Shown in pieces: positions 44,830 to 56,335 of a stretch of DNA of 64,000 nucleotides. A program made the translations under genes and the position numbers. The stretch spans positions 38,758,518-38,822,517 of the forward strand of contig OY992539.1 in assembly GCA_963921195.1 (NCBI GenBank). Reading direction: 5' to 3'. This DNA is from Pegoplata infirma. Lineage: Eukaryota > Arthropoda > Insecta > Diptera > Anthomyiidae. The notes under the pieces are model-generated. The model ran no database searches and was not told where the DNA came from. It saw nothing but the letters and a program-made list of their open reading frames with translations. The number at the start of each line of letters is the position of its first letter. Position 1 is the first letter of the stretch.

Positions 44830-46030
44830 GATGTTAAAACATTTTTCGTGAAAAAAATATTTTTTATAGGGAAAATGTCTCAGAATATAAGACTTTTCTT
44901 AACGAAAAATGTCTCAGAATCTAAGACTATTTTCGTATAGAAAAATTTTCAAATTTTTAAAGAAATTAAAAAGAAAATTGTATATTTATTGTATACATAA
45001 GAAGAGTCTAAATCTGAGAATTTTTTAATAGAAAAAATTCTTCCTGCATATAACATATCAGATTTTGAGACATTTTTCGTGTCAGAAATTTTTTTTTTTT
45101 TCGTATAGAAAAATTCTCAGATTCTAAGAATTTTTTCCACAGAAAAAGTCTCAGATTCTGAGACATTTTACTATAGAAAAAGTCTCATATTTTAAAGCGT
45201 TATTGAGACATTTTTCCTATAGCGAGGTCTCTGATTATTGGATGTGTTTCATACTGAAAAATTTTAGATTTTGCAACCTTTTTTCTATAGAAAAAGTCTT
45301 AGTTGCTTGACCTTTTTTCAATAAAAAAAGTCTCAGATTCTAAGAACTTTTCCTAAAGAAAAAGTTTCAAATTCTGAGATCTTATTCCTAAAGAAAAAAG
45401 CTCAGATTCTCAGACCTTTTTCCTAAAAAAAAAGTCTCAGACTCTGAGAGCTTTTTCTGAAACAGAAAAAGTTTAAATTCTGGCACTTTTTCTTTAAAGA
45501 AGAAGTGACAGATTCTGAGACCATTTTCTGATTCTGAAATCTTTTCCGATTCTAAGACACTTTTTCTATAGACCCTTTCCTAAAGAAAAAGTCCCATATT
45601 CGGAAATGTTTTTCCTATAGAAAACGTCTCAGACTTTAAGACCTTTTTCCTATAGAAAGGTCATAGATTCTGAGACCTGTTTCCTATAGAAAAAGTCTGA
45701 GATTCTGAGACATTTTTCTGAGACTCGGAGACCTTATTCCTATAAAAATTCTTAGATTCTAAGACCTTTTTCCCGTTGAAAAAGTCTCAGATTCTGCGAC
45801 CTTCTACCAATTCAGTAAGTTTCAAATTCTGAGACTATTTTTCAATTATAAAAAGTCTCAGACTTTAAGACCTTTTTCTTTTTAAAACAGACTCAAATTC
45901 TCAAAGTCTCAAATTCAGAAATTCTGAGACTTTTTTTCTAAAGAAAAATTCTTCTGCGACCTTTTTCCTATAAATAAATTTTAAACCTTTTTCACATAAA
46001 AAGGTCTCAGATTGTGAGTTTTTTTTCTTA
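44830..46030. repeat. Palindromic minisatellite (GTCTCAGATTCTGAGAC), copy 1
   Basis: Roughly 30 degenerate units of 35-50 bases. A typical unit is AAAAAGTCTCAGATTCTGAGAC followed by CTTTTTCCTATAG, that is, each monomer is itself an inverted repeat with arms of 13-15 bases. Well preserved units are near 45145 and 45650. It lies inside the hAT-like element. Confidence 0.88.
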
Positions 46031-46335
46031 AGAAAAAGTTTTTTCTTTAGAAAAAAAAAATTATAATAGTTTTACATATGTAAGTTCGTCTATCAACATT
46101 GCTATGTAGAAGACAAAATTTTTTTATATAAACCAAATTTAGATTTTCTATACAAAAAAAGCATATTCTAATTAATTAGTTTATGCCAAAATTCATAATA
46201 AGATTGACAGATATTTTTCACAGAAAATGTTCAGATTAATTCACTTTTCCCTTAAAAAATTAAAAAAAATTTCCTATTAATATTTTTTAGATTTTCTTCT
46301 ATGAAAAATTTTTGGACTTCAAGATTTTTTTTGAA

Positions 46336-46470
46336 AATTTCCTTCTTTCTTTTTTTCTTCTTTTTCTTTTCTTTCCTTTCCTTTTTTTCTTTTTTTTTTC
46401 TTTTTTTCCTTTTTTTTTCTTTTCGAAATTTGGCCTGGGGGGGGAAATTTCCCCTTTTTCCCCCCCCTTG
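46336..46470. repeat. Polypyrimidine tract plus G8-AAATTT-C4 block
   Basis: CTTTT/CCTTT-rich tract of about 95 bases on the plus strand followed by GGGGGGGGAAATTTCCCC and another C-run. It is duplicated at 49109-49243. The open frames crossing it on both strands (such as 46299-46568) are products of its composition. Confidence 0.8.
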
Positions 46471-46852
46471 TACCCGCGCATGCTGGGAACGAAATGAAAT
46501 GGAACTGGGAACAAAATGGAATAGAACGCAAACGAAATATGAAATATGGAAAAATGATTTACTCGCAAATTTTTCTTAAACTTTATTTTAATTCAAATTT
46601 ATTATTTTACTGAATTATTTTTTTTCACTCAAAATATTTTCCACATAATTCCATAGAGTTATCTCGTTATAAGCACTCGAAAATTGATAAAGATAATTTT
46701 TAAATGGAATGAACAAGATAACGTGCCATCGAAATCGGGTCTATAACAAAGTTCCGGCTGGCGCGCCATGGCGTTCTAGTGTAAAAATACAAGTCTTTTT
46801 ACCAAAATTTATTTTGTAAAACTTGATATCACTAAGCTGATTATATCAAAAT

Positions 46853-47065
46853 ATATGAGCAAATCCATGGGAAACTAAACTGATGGATCACCGATATTGT
46901 TAATATTGTATTATTTCATAGATCTTCATAAATGATTAAAAGTCATATATAATTTTTTTTTTTTTTTTGATCAATACTTTGGAAGATATGGGTGTTTAAA
47001 AAATCGCTTTTTTGACAATATTGACTTTTAGACCGTTTTTTTTTTAACAATTTTGGAATCGGAAA
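46853..47065. repeat. Family C left arm, truncated by the duplication
   Basis: Begins ATGAGCAAATCCATGGG as in the other copies and is cut at the right breakpoint of duplication copy 1. The complete version of the same copy is 49628-51468. Confidence 0.8.
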
Positions 47066-47298
47066 AAAATAAAAATATACTGAAAATACTGGTCCTAGAA
47101 ACTTGAAATTATGAATGTATGATCCTTCGGTAAAATCGCATTCTGGAATGATTCTCCAGCATAAATAACATCTAAGAGAAGGACATATTTCTAAATTTAA
47201 AATTTTAGAGTAAAAAGGGTACATCAAATTTACCAATTTGGGGTAAAGATTTTTTTTAAAGCATGCTTTAATCGAAAGAAATGAAACTTACTGGGAAC

Positions 47299-49255
47299 CA
47301 GTGGCGGGTACAGGTTTTGGGTGTGGGGGGTGAAATTTTTTTTTTTACTTCGAAAAAAAATCATAAATTAACCTTTGTTGACGATCAAAAAAAGGATACG
47401 TTATTTTTACAAAAAAAAGTGATGGGAAAGCTATAAAATCATCAAATTTATTAGTTTTTGCCGAAGGAGGTTTGTTTTTCATGACCATATTTCGTTTAGG
47501 TCAATTTTTTTTTAATTTGTTTTTAAAGAAAATTGTATATTTTTCGTATACATAAGAATAGAATTTTTTAATAGAAGAAATTCTTCCTTCATAGAAACAT
47601 CAGATGTTAAAACATTTTTCGTGAAAAAAATATTTTTTATAGGGAAAATGTCTCAGAATATAAGACTTTTCTTAACGAAAAATGTCTCAGAATCTAAGAC
47701 TATTTTCGTATAGAAAAATTTTCAAATTTTTAAAGAAATTAAAAAGAAAATTGTATATTTATTGTATACATAAGAAGAGTCTAAATCTGAGAATTTTTTA
47801 ATAGAAAAAATTCTTCCTGCATATAACATATCAGATTTTGAGACATTTTTCGTGTCAGAAATTTTTTTTTTTTTCGTATAGAAAAATTCTCAGATTCTAA
47901 GAATTTTTTCCACAGAAAAAGTCTCAGATTCTGAGACATTTTACTATAGAAAAAGTCTCATATTTTAAAGCGTTATTGAGACATTTTTCCTATAGCGAGG
48001 TCTCTGATTATTGGATGTGTTTCATACTGAAAAATTTTAGATTTTGCAACCTTTTTTCTATAGAAAAAGTCTTAGTTGCTTGACCTTTTTTCAATAAAAA
48101 AAGTCTCAGATTCTAAGAACTTTTCCTAAAGAAAAAGTTTCAAATTCTGAGATCTTATTCCTAAAGAAAAAAGCTCAGATTCTCAGACCTTTTTCCTAAA
48201 AAAAAAGTCTCAGACTCTGAGAGCTTTTTCTGAAACAGAAAAAGTTTAAATTCTGGCACTTTTTCTTTAAAGAAGAAGTGACAGATTCTGAGACCATTTT
48301 CTGATTCTGAAATCTTTTCCGATTCTAAGACACTTTTTCTATAGACCCTTTCCTAAAGAAAAAGTCCCATATTCGGAAATGTTTTTCCTATAGAAAACGT
48401 CTCAGACTTTAAGACCTTTTTCCTATAGAAAGGTCATAGATTCTGAGACCTGTTTCCTATAGAAAAAGTCTGAGATTCTGAGACATTTTTCTGAGACTCG
48501 GAGACCTTATTCCTATAAAAATTCTTAGATTCTAAGACCTTTTTCCCGTTGAAAAAGTCTCAGATTCTGCGACCTTCTACCAATTCAGTAAGTTTCAAAT
48601 TCTGAGACTATTTTTCAATTATAAAAAGTCTCAGACTTTAAGACCTTTTTCTTTTTAAAACAGACTCAAATTCTCAAAGTCTCAAATTCAGAAATTCTGA
48701 GACTTTTTTTCTAAAGAAAAATTCTTCTGCGACCTTTTTCCTATAAATAAATTTTAAACCTTTTTCACATAAAAAGGTCTCAGATTGTGAGTTTTTTTTC
48801 TTAAGAAAAAGTTTTTTCTTTAGAAAAAAAAAATTATAATAGTTTTACATATGTAAGTTCGTCTATCAACATTGCTATGTAGAAGACAAAATTTTTTTAT
48901 ATAAACCAAATTTAGATTTTCTATACAAAAAAAGCATATTCTAATTAATTAGTTTATGCCAAAATTCATAATAAGATTGACAGATATTTTTCACAGAAAA
49001 TGTTCAGATTAATTCACTTTTCCCTTAAAAAATTAAAAAAAATTTCCTATTAATATTTTTTAGATTTTCTTCTATGAAAAATTTTTGGACTTCAAGATTT
49101 TTTTTGAAAATTTCCTTCTTTCTTTTTTTCTTCTTTTTCTTTTCTTTCCTTTCCTTTTTTTCTTTTTTTTTTCTTTTTTTCCTTTTTTTTTCTTTTCGAA
49201 ATTTGGCCTGGGGGGGGAAATTTCCCCTTTTTCCCCCCCCTTGTACCCGCGCATG
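47299..49255. mobile_element. 1957-bp hAT-like element, copy 2
   Basis: Same as 44526-46482, shifted by 2773. The target duplications CTGGGAAC are at 47291-47298 and 49256-49263. It arose by the segmental duplication, not by a second transposition. Confidence 0.88.
47603..48803. repeat. Palindromic minisatellite, copy 2
   Basis: Same array as 44830-46030, in the second duplicate. The monomers correspond one to one, which shows that the array was duplicated as a block. Confidence 0.88.
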
Positions 49256-49627
49256 CTGGGAACGAAATGAAATGGAACTGGGAACAAAATGGAATAGAAC
49301 GCAAACGAAATATGAAATATGGAAAAATGATTTACTCGCAAATTTTTCTTAAACTTTATTTTAATTCAAATTTATTATTTTACTGAATTATTTTTTTTCA
49401 CTCAAAATATTTTCCACATAATTCCATAGAGTTATCTCGTTATAAGCACTCGAAAATTGATAAAGATAATTTTTAAATGGAATGAACAAGATAACGTGCC
49501 ATCGAAATCGGGTCTATAACAAAGTTCCGGCTGGCGCGCCATGGCGTTCTAGTGTAAAAATACAAGTCTTTTTACCAAAATTTATTTTGTAAAACTTGAT
49601 ATCACTAAGCTGATTATATCAAAATAT

Positions 49628-51468
49628 ATGAGCAAATCCATGGGAAACTAAACTGATGGATCACCGATATTGTTAATATTGTATTATTTCATAGATCTTC
49701 ATAAATGATTAAAAGTCATATATAATTTTTTTTTTTTTTTTGATCAATACTTTGGAAGATATGGGTGTTTAAAAAATCGCTTTTTTGACAATATTGACTT
49801 TTAGACCGTTTTTTTTTTAACAATTTTGGAATCGGAAATCATAAGCCGTACGAAAAAACATGTGTAGACAATATTGTAGATAAAATAATGAAGATTTAAA
49901 ATTTAGAAAGAAAAAATATTTTTAAAATTTTGAAAACGATATTTGAATGTCCTTTTTTCCTGGGAAGGACACAATAGATTTCTAAAAGAAAAATTTTGTA
50001 TTAAAGTTTAGAATGCCCTTTAATGGATATTAAAATTTCAGAGAGGTGTTTTTTCGTATTGTTGAGCAATAAATTTTGAAAATTTGTTAGAAGCCAAATA
50101 TTTACGTTTTTTAAAAATTTTGGCAAAAAATCAAACAGTTGGCTTTAAACAGTTTTATTTGTGTTTTTTTACTAGGAAACCGTAAGTTGTACGAAAAACT
50201 TTGTGTGACAATATTGTTGATAAAATTATAGAGATCTAAAATTTAGAAACATAAAAAATTTTCAAAAAAAAATTTAACAAATATTTTTTAAAACAATATT
50301 GGAATGTCCTTTTCACCTGTCAAGGTCACCATAGATTTCCAAAACCAAACTTTTTTACTAAAAGTTGGAATGTCCTTTTAACACTGTTAAAATTTTAGGG
50401 AGGTGTTTTTTCGTGTTCTCGAGCAATAAATTTTCAAAGTTCGTGATAAATCTAAATTTTTGATTTTTTTGCCAAAATTTTGAAAAGAAAAATCAAATAT
50501 TTGCTATCTAACAAATTTTGAAAAATTTTTGCTCAACAATACGAAAAAAACACCTCCCTGAAGTTTTAATAACGTTAAAAGGACATTCTAAACTTTAATA
50601 CAAAATTATGTTTTTGGAAATCCATGCACAGAAAAAAATATGAAGGAAACAAATTTGAGTAATGTTTTAATTGACGAAATTAAAAATTTACTCAAAAGTT
50701 TTAAAACCAATTTAAGTAAATAATTTAATAAAAATTTGATAGTTTTTTTTATTTTTTTTAAACTCTCATAGTTTTTTGAATTCTCGTTTAGTTTATAGTT
50801 TTTTGTGTATGTATGTGAAAGTTTGTAATCGTCTTTATAAAATTTTCCTATGTTTTTGAGACATAAATATGTTTGGTAAAGTTTGAAAAAACAAGTTTTT
50901 TGTTTTTTTTTTGTAAAAAAAAATTTAAAAGTTTTTTAAACTTAAAAAAAAAAAATAGATAAATTTTGAGTAAATTTTTAATTGTGTCAATTAAAAATTT
51001 ACTCAATTTTTTTTTCAAATATTTAATAAATTTTTATTACAAATTTACTCAATACTATTAAATTGTTTACTGGTGCAAAATTCAGTAATTTTTTACTAAA
51101 TAGTATTAAAAATTTACTCAAATATTTTTTTTATTTTTTTCTATGTGGTGTTCTTCCCAGGAAAAATGACATTAAAATATGATTTTCAAATTGAAATTAA
51201 AAAAAAAAAAATCTAAAAGTTAAATCTCTTTAATTTTATAAATAATATTCTTTTTATAATTTTTTTCGTACGACTTACGGTTTTAGAGCACAAAATTGTT
51301 AAAAAAAACTGTCTACAAGTCAATATTGTGGAAAAAACGCTTTTTTAAACGCCCATAACTTCCGAAGCATTGATACAAAAAAATAAAAAAAAATATAGAT
51401 TTTAATCATCTACGAAGCTCTATCAAATAACCAAAATCGGGTTAAATTTCCCATGGATTTGCTTATAT
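49628..51468. repeat. Fold-back repeat family C, copy 4, with a nested MITE
   Basis: ATGAGCAAATCCATGGG at the left, CCATGGATTTGCTTAT at the right. The internal blocks are as in 17425-18629. A family member is interrupted at 50627-51147: TGGAAATCCATG is followed by the insertion and then GTGTTCTTCCCAGG, where other copies read straight through. Confidence 0.8.
50627..51147. mobile_element. ~521-bp MITE nested in family C
   Basis: CACAGAAAAAAATA at the left and ATTTTTTTCTATGTG at the right are inverted. Inside, AAAAATTTACTCAA and TTGAGTAAATTTTTA motifs face each other. The insertion is proven by the interrupted family C block. A target duplication is not evident. Confidence 0.75.
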
Positions 51469-51975
51469 GTCTTCTTATCAAAATTTATTTTGTCAAATTT
51501 AATGTCACTACGCTGATTATGTCAAAATATATGTCTTTCATTTAACAGATATGCATTTTTTAGTGGAAATACTAACATATATTTCTTTAAGTGTAATTTG
51601 TTTATCATATAGTGTTTCTTTAGTAAAAACAAGTTTTGCTTGATCACCGACAAAAAAGTGTGTGTGTTACAAACATTTATGACCAATATACCACGTACAT
51701 ATTTTTATTTAAGAAACAACAAACCACCACTTTAATATCCTTTCATTTATTAATTCTTTCAACATTGGCAGGCTTCTCATTTACAAGGGCGTTAAAGCAA
51801 CCAAATGTGTACATTTTTCTTTATATTTGGAGTAGACATATGAGGTGGAAGAGTACTTTTTAACAAATATATAGAAGATACTGCATTAGGATCCGAGTGG
51901 CAAAATTGACAACTACAAAGGAGGAATCTGGATCTGCAGTTCTGGAAGTCAAAAAACTAAAAATTATTACAAAAA
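51469..51975. other. Unassigned sequence
   Basis: No gene. The 75-codon frame at 51636-51863 has no domain. Confidence 0.45.
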
Positions 51976-52265
51976 TCCCTTGATTACTTGTAGTATAAGT
52001 TTTATAAAATTGCTAAATAATCTAGACAATGCAATCTGATAAAATCCGAAAAACGTGAGTATTAGGTCTTGCAAAAATGACCTACAAAAATAAATTTAAA
52101 ACGGAAAAATAATTTTCTTGAAAATTATTCTATGATAATATGTATCATAGTTTTATTTAATAAAGGAAGAACTGACCTCGAGCTAGAATAAACCTACTCA
52201 AAATATAATGTTTTAAAGGTCGAATAAAACAATTTCTATTTTTTAATAAAAATTAATCAAAATTA
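51976..52265. repeat. Dispersed repeat family D copy
   Basis: CCCTTGATTACTTGTAGTATAA, ATCTGATAAAATCCGAAA, GTCTTGCAAAAATGACC, TGACCTCGAGCTAGAATAAA, CTACTCAAAATATAATG: the second half of the family in its usual order. Confidence 0.75.
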
Positions 52266-52977
52266 TTAAAAATAGTTGATATTTTTGACACATTAAATAA
52301 AGTTTTTAAAGAAAACAAAACAACAATACATGGACACTCGTTAAAAAATCACTCGAGTTTTACTATGTCTCTCTTTAATGAAAAAATACTGCTTCTCTAT
52401 ATTATATACTCTCTAATTTCTTTGCTCTGAAGGCTTGCTTTGTTATGAATCATATGCGTGTTTTTTTATGAAATATTTCAATTTTTTAAGCTTCGCCTTA
52501 AAAAAAATGGAAAGGGAATATGATCCTGTTATAAAATTTTTTATATTATTTATGTTTTTTTTTTGACTGATCATTTTTTTTTATAAACAGGATTTAATCT
52601 GAAATATAAATAATTAAATCAAAACTGCTTCAAGGTGCATATTTTTTTTTATTAAGGATTTTTAACCATAACACCCCTTGTTACTCTACTTAATATGCTG
52701 TTTTAATGATCTTTTTTGGGTTGGAACAGCACGTGCTCTTTTTTTTGTTTCCGATATCTAAAAATAATACAACAATAGACATTTTGATTTGCTTTAATGT
52801 AATATAGCAGGCTGTAAGCAGGCAAGGAACGAACGACAAAAGCAGCAGCAGCTTTTCCGTTTTTCCTTTAAGCTCTTTCATATGGAACTAATTTATGCTA
52901 TCGAACGTCAACATAATATTTCAAAAAAAATCAACTAGTTTTTATTCATTACTCCTTTTTTACTTTGCACTATTTTA
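52266..52977. other. Unassigned sequence
   Basis: No supportable gene or element. The minus-strand frame 52690-52881 shows no domain. Confidence 0.45.
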
Positions 52978-53759
52978 CTGATAACCAAAGCTGTATTATT
53001 GAATACTTTTATTTGAATTTTTTGGAAAAAATAAAATACTTTATTATTTTAGTTGGTTATCAAAAAATAAAATGATCTGTTATTTTATTTATTTTGATTT
53101 GAATAAAATAAAATTTTATTTTATTCAATTTCATACAAATAAAATAATATTTGTTTCGAAAAAATTTAAATAATTTTTTCTGATTGATTATTCAAACAGG
53201 AAAAAAAGAAATTTTCTTATTATTTAACAAAAATTTTTGAATAATTTTGGTTATTCACAAAAAATTGAATAAATAACGTATTATTCAAACAAAAAAATAC
53301 AAATATTTTTGAAAATTTTGTGTTTGAAAAAGAAATGTATTTTATTTATTTTGTCATTTATTATACAGTGAAACATAAAATTATTTTTACAAACTAATAT
53401 TGTTTGATAGCAAACTTCTTAACAAAGCGTTTTTTTACTAAAACATTAATTAGAATATTCTTTGTAAATTTTCCCGAACTGAAATCTTTAGATTTTTACT
53501 ATTTTAAAATGCTATTTTAAACATTTTCCTATGGAAAATACTGAAGTTTTTAAAATACTTTCAGATATTTTTCAAATACAACAAAAAGTCCTGTGAGATG
53601 TATATTTACTCAGATTTTCAAGGTTTTTGGCTTTGGTGACATTTTTAAGAAAATGTTCTTTAATATTAACTCTAAAATCAAAATTTATTTAAATAAAAAA
53701 AATGCATATGTATAAAATTAAAAATTTTTCCTATAAAAAAAAATATATTTTTGAATGTA

Positions 53760-54523
53760 CCCAGCAGAAATTTTGCTGAACGTTCAGCAGCTTTTGGAAG
53801 GGGAACTTGAGTAAAGGAGCGCATCCAATTGCGCTGAATTCATGCATGATTCCCTAAGGCGATGTCCCACTTTAGAGCGCTAGTTGGATACACAGAAACA
53901 GCGCTCTTTAGATGCACTGAAATCACGTGTCTTTAGAGCGCTGATTTAAGCAGATTAAAGATGCAGTGAATTCATGTATCTTTGTAGAGCTGATTTAAGC
54001 AGAATAAAGATGCTGTAAGTTCAAAGTTGAAATCAAATAACTAAAATTTAAAAAAATATAACAAAAAAATTCATTCGTTTTACTTTACAAAACTTTATTT
54101 ATGTGAAACAAAATGAAAAAAAAAAAAAAAATCGAAAGTGAACATCAAAAAAATATCGGAAATTTTCATTTTCACATTTTTTATGGGATTTTTTTTGGGA
54201 ACAGCGGTCAAAGATGCTCTGATTGAAGCGCTCTTTGCAGCGCTGATTAATGCGCAATAATGATGCAGTCAAATCATGTGTCTTTGTCTAAAACTCATGT
54301 TTTTTTTTATTCAAAAAGTGTTAAAAATATTAAAAAGGAAAGCAAGTGTGAAATTTTATCAAAAAATAATTACACATTATAAGTTTTATATAAAAAATAT
54401 TAAAAAAAAAATAAAATTTTTTCCCCTTCCTTTTACTGCATCCCTAAGAGCGCTCTTTGGATGCGCTACGGTATGCTATAAACAGATGCTGTGTCGCCAA
54501 AATCTCGATTTATTTCTGCTGGG
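53760..54523. mobile_element. 764-bp TA-flanked TIR element (CCCAGCAGAAAT ends)
   Basis: CCCAGCAGAAATTTTGC at the left and ATTTATTTCTGCTGGG at the right, each bordered by TA (53758-53759, 54524-54525). The interior has repeated TTTAGAGCGCTGATTTAAGC and AAAGATGCAGTGAATTCATG motifs. Unlike 6210-7051 and 27733-28446, I found no B box. The frame at 54276-54563 runs across the right end and is not a gene. Confidence 0.85.
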
Positions 54524-54544
54524 TATTATTCTATTTTTAAATGC

Positions 54545-54686
54545 ACCCGCAACCGTACCCTAACGTAGCGTAGAGAGGTTTTTGTTAGATGGGAACAAGT
54601 GAGAGCAATTATTCTTCTTTGCAGAAGGTTACGGGATTTTGTATATGATTTTGACCGCTACGCTACGTTAGGTGACGGTAACGGGT
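54545..54686. mobile_element. 142-bp palindromic MITE
   Basis: ACCCGCAACCGTACC and then CTAACGTAGCGTAG at the left are inverted at the right as CTACGCTACGTTAGG and ACGGTAACGGGT, a TIR of about 29 bases. The spacer contains GGGAACAAGTGAGAGCAATT. It is non-coding. Confidence 0.78.
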
Positions 54687-55069
54687 AGCTAACCTTGTCT
54701 TTATTATTTTTCTTACTTCTATGTCAAGTAAAAACGTAAAGAAGTTTTGTTGGGAATAAAATTTCTCTAATTTAACAAAAAAAAAACAAAACATAAATAA
54801 GAATGTTCTGTACTATTTTGGTTAATGAACATTGCATAGAGTTAACGTTAAGCTTACGTTTTTAGGCTAACTAAACCTTAATGGTCAAAATGTATGCTGA
54901 ATATTTTAAAAACTTTTAGGCATTTCTTATGAAAATGAAGTGTTGATTTCTTCAAAGAATCCTAATACCTGAAATGGGGAATGAAGTGTTGATTTCTTCT
55001 TCGAATCCTAACACCTATTGCTTACACGTTTAAGCTCTTAATTTTCTTTAGTTTTTCACTTTCGTACTT

Positions 55070-55460
55070 TCTAGGGTCAGACAGACGGAGATACAGGCGG
55101 ACATCACTAGGAATCTTTAAATCGATCAAGGATAAAAACAAAAACATATCGTTTACAGTAGAGATGGGCGCGTGAGTGAATTTTGACTCACACTCACTCA
55201 CGCTCACGCAAAAAAAAATAATCACTCACTAATCACTCACGCAATTTTTTTTCACTTACAATCACGTGATTGAAATTAAAATTTCTCACGCTCATGCGTA
55301 ACTCACGCCAGATTCAAACACGCTCACGTATGAGTCACGCAAGCTCCACTCACGCAAACAAATTTTCTTACAAAAAAAAACAGCTAAAGAATTTTTTTTT
55401 GCAAGAAATGAAAAAATTATAATTAAATAAGTAAAATCAAAAATTAAATCACGCAAACTC
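55070..55460. repeat. Family B fragment followed by a (TCACTCACG) element
   Basis: 55070-55155 is a family B fragment (GACAGACGGAGATACAGGCG, ATCGATCAAGGATAAAAAC). It is followed at 55159 by TAGAGATGGGCGCGTGAGTG, a hAT-like terminus, then by many ACTCACGC and ATCACTCAC motifs, and by a truncated inverted end CACGCCCA at about 55460. Confidence 0.6.
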
Positions 55461-55975
55461 ACGCCCAAATAAAGGTATTAGATTTTTTTGGGTATTGGTT
55501 TTCAATTAAAATTGTTATTAAAGGGTATCGGTATTGAAAAGGTATTGGTATCCATCCTTGCTTTATTGCAAAAATCATAACAAATGAATTTGCTAACATT
55601 TATCACGAGTGGGAAGGTGTCCCTCAATGTCCCCCGGCTCCCTCCCCTGGTGCTCCATCACAGACTTGGCGAAGGAGTATTAATAATGAATTGGGGGCAT
55701 CAAATTAAAGCTACAATAATATCACCAGTGAAGCTTAAAATAGAGTGGGAGAGAAGGATGACAGAAAAGAGGGATTTCAATTGGAATTTCCTGAATTACA
55801 ACATAACTTTTTTGTGTTTCAATTGACTTTTTATAAATTACAACTTAGCTTTTCTGAAATTCAATTGGGCTTTTTATAGTTTTAATAGCATTCTCTATAC
55901 AACAATTCTCCTAAAAATTCAAAAATAAAACTTTTTAAAAGAAGCTAATTTTAAACAAAACCATTTTGTATGAAT
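55461..55975. other. Interior of the hAT-like element, unassigned
   Basis: 55600-55770 is less AT-rich (CCCCCGGCTCCCTCCCCTGG) and carries an 80-codon frame (55584-55826) without a recognised domain. 55780-55900 contains TTTCAATTGG...TTACAAC repeats similar to the arms of the 25078-26698 element. Confidence 0.4.
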
Positions 55976-56335
55976 AATTTTATGTTTCACTGTATAACAA
56001 ATGACAAAATAAATAAAATACATTTCTTTTTCAAACACAAAATTTTCAAAAATATTTATTTTTTTTTGTTTGAATAATACGTTATTTATTTGATATTTTT
56101 GTGAATAACCAAAATTATTCAGAAATTTTTGTTGAATAATAAGAAAAATTTATTTTTTTTGTTTGAATAATCAATCAGAAAAAATTATTTAAATTTTTCG
56201 TTATTTAAATAATAGCAAATAAATATTATTCATTTTCAAAATATTTAAATAATCGCTTATTTGAATATTTTTTTAAAAATATTGTTATTTATTTGTTTCG
56301 TTATTTCAATCATAGCATACAGCACTGCTGATAAC

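Larger units (their letters stand above)
44526..46482. mobile_element. 1957-bp hAT-like element, copy 1
   Basis: CAGTGGCGGGTACAGG at the left and CCTTGTACCCGCGCATG at the right are inverted. CTGGGAAC occurs directly on both sides (44518-44525, 46483-46490), an 8-bp target duplication as in the hAT superfamily, where CAGTGGCGG is a common terminus. The body from about 44830 to 46030 is the palindromic minisatellite. The right part is a polypyrimidine tract (46336-46430). No transposase is present. Confidence 0.88.
44298..47065 (+). repeat. 2.77-kb tandem duplication, copy 1
   Basis: 44298-47065 is repeated at 47071-49838 with a fixed offset of 2773 and no difference in the stretches I compared, including long homopolymers. 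Copies are separated by 5 bases (47066-47070). The left breakpoint lies in a ~130-bp satellite monomer, the right one inside the left arm of a family C fold-back. The unit contains the hAT-like element 44526-46482. Confidence 0.95.
47071..49838 (+). repeat. 2.77-kb tandem duplication, copy 2
   Basis: Second copy of 44298-47065. After 49838 it continues as ATCATAAGCCGTACG, the expected inner part of a family C element, so the original right flank belongs to this copy. Confidence 0.95.
52986..56327. mobile_element. 3.34-kb hAT-like fold-back element, 8-bp target duplication
   Basis: CTGATAAC flanks the element directly on both sides (52978-52985, 56328-56335). Outer ends CAAAGCTGTATTATTG and (inverted) CAGTGCTGTATGCTATG match imperfectly. 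Arms of about 350-400 bases follow: GAATAATTTTGGTTATTCAC, TACAGTGAAACATAAAAT and AAAATTTTGTGTTTGAAAA on the left appear inverted at 55980-56160. Between the arms lie a TA-flanked element (53760-54523), a palindromic element (54545-54686), a (TCACG) element (55159-55460) and a family B fragment (55070-55155). No transposase was seen. Confidence 0.82.

Noticed and set aside
46299..46579. Overlapping frames on both strands in the polypyrimidine tract (and copies at 49072-49352)
   Set aside because: Frames consist of F/L/S or K/E/R runs from the C/T tract, with no domain. The identical second copy comes from the segmental duplication, not selection.
55584..55826. 80-codon frame with less AT-rich composition
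   Set aside because: Neither this frame nor the alternative one gives a recognisable domain. It is mentioned only as unexplained interior.
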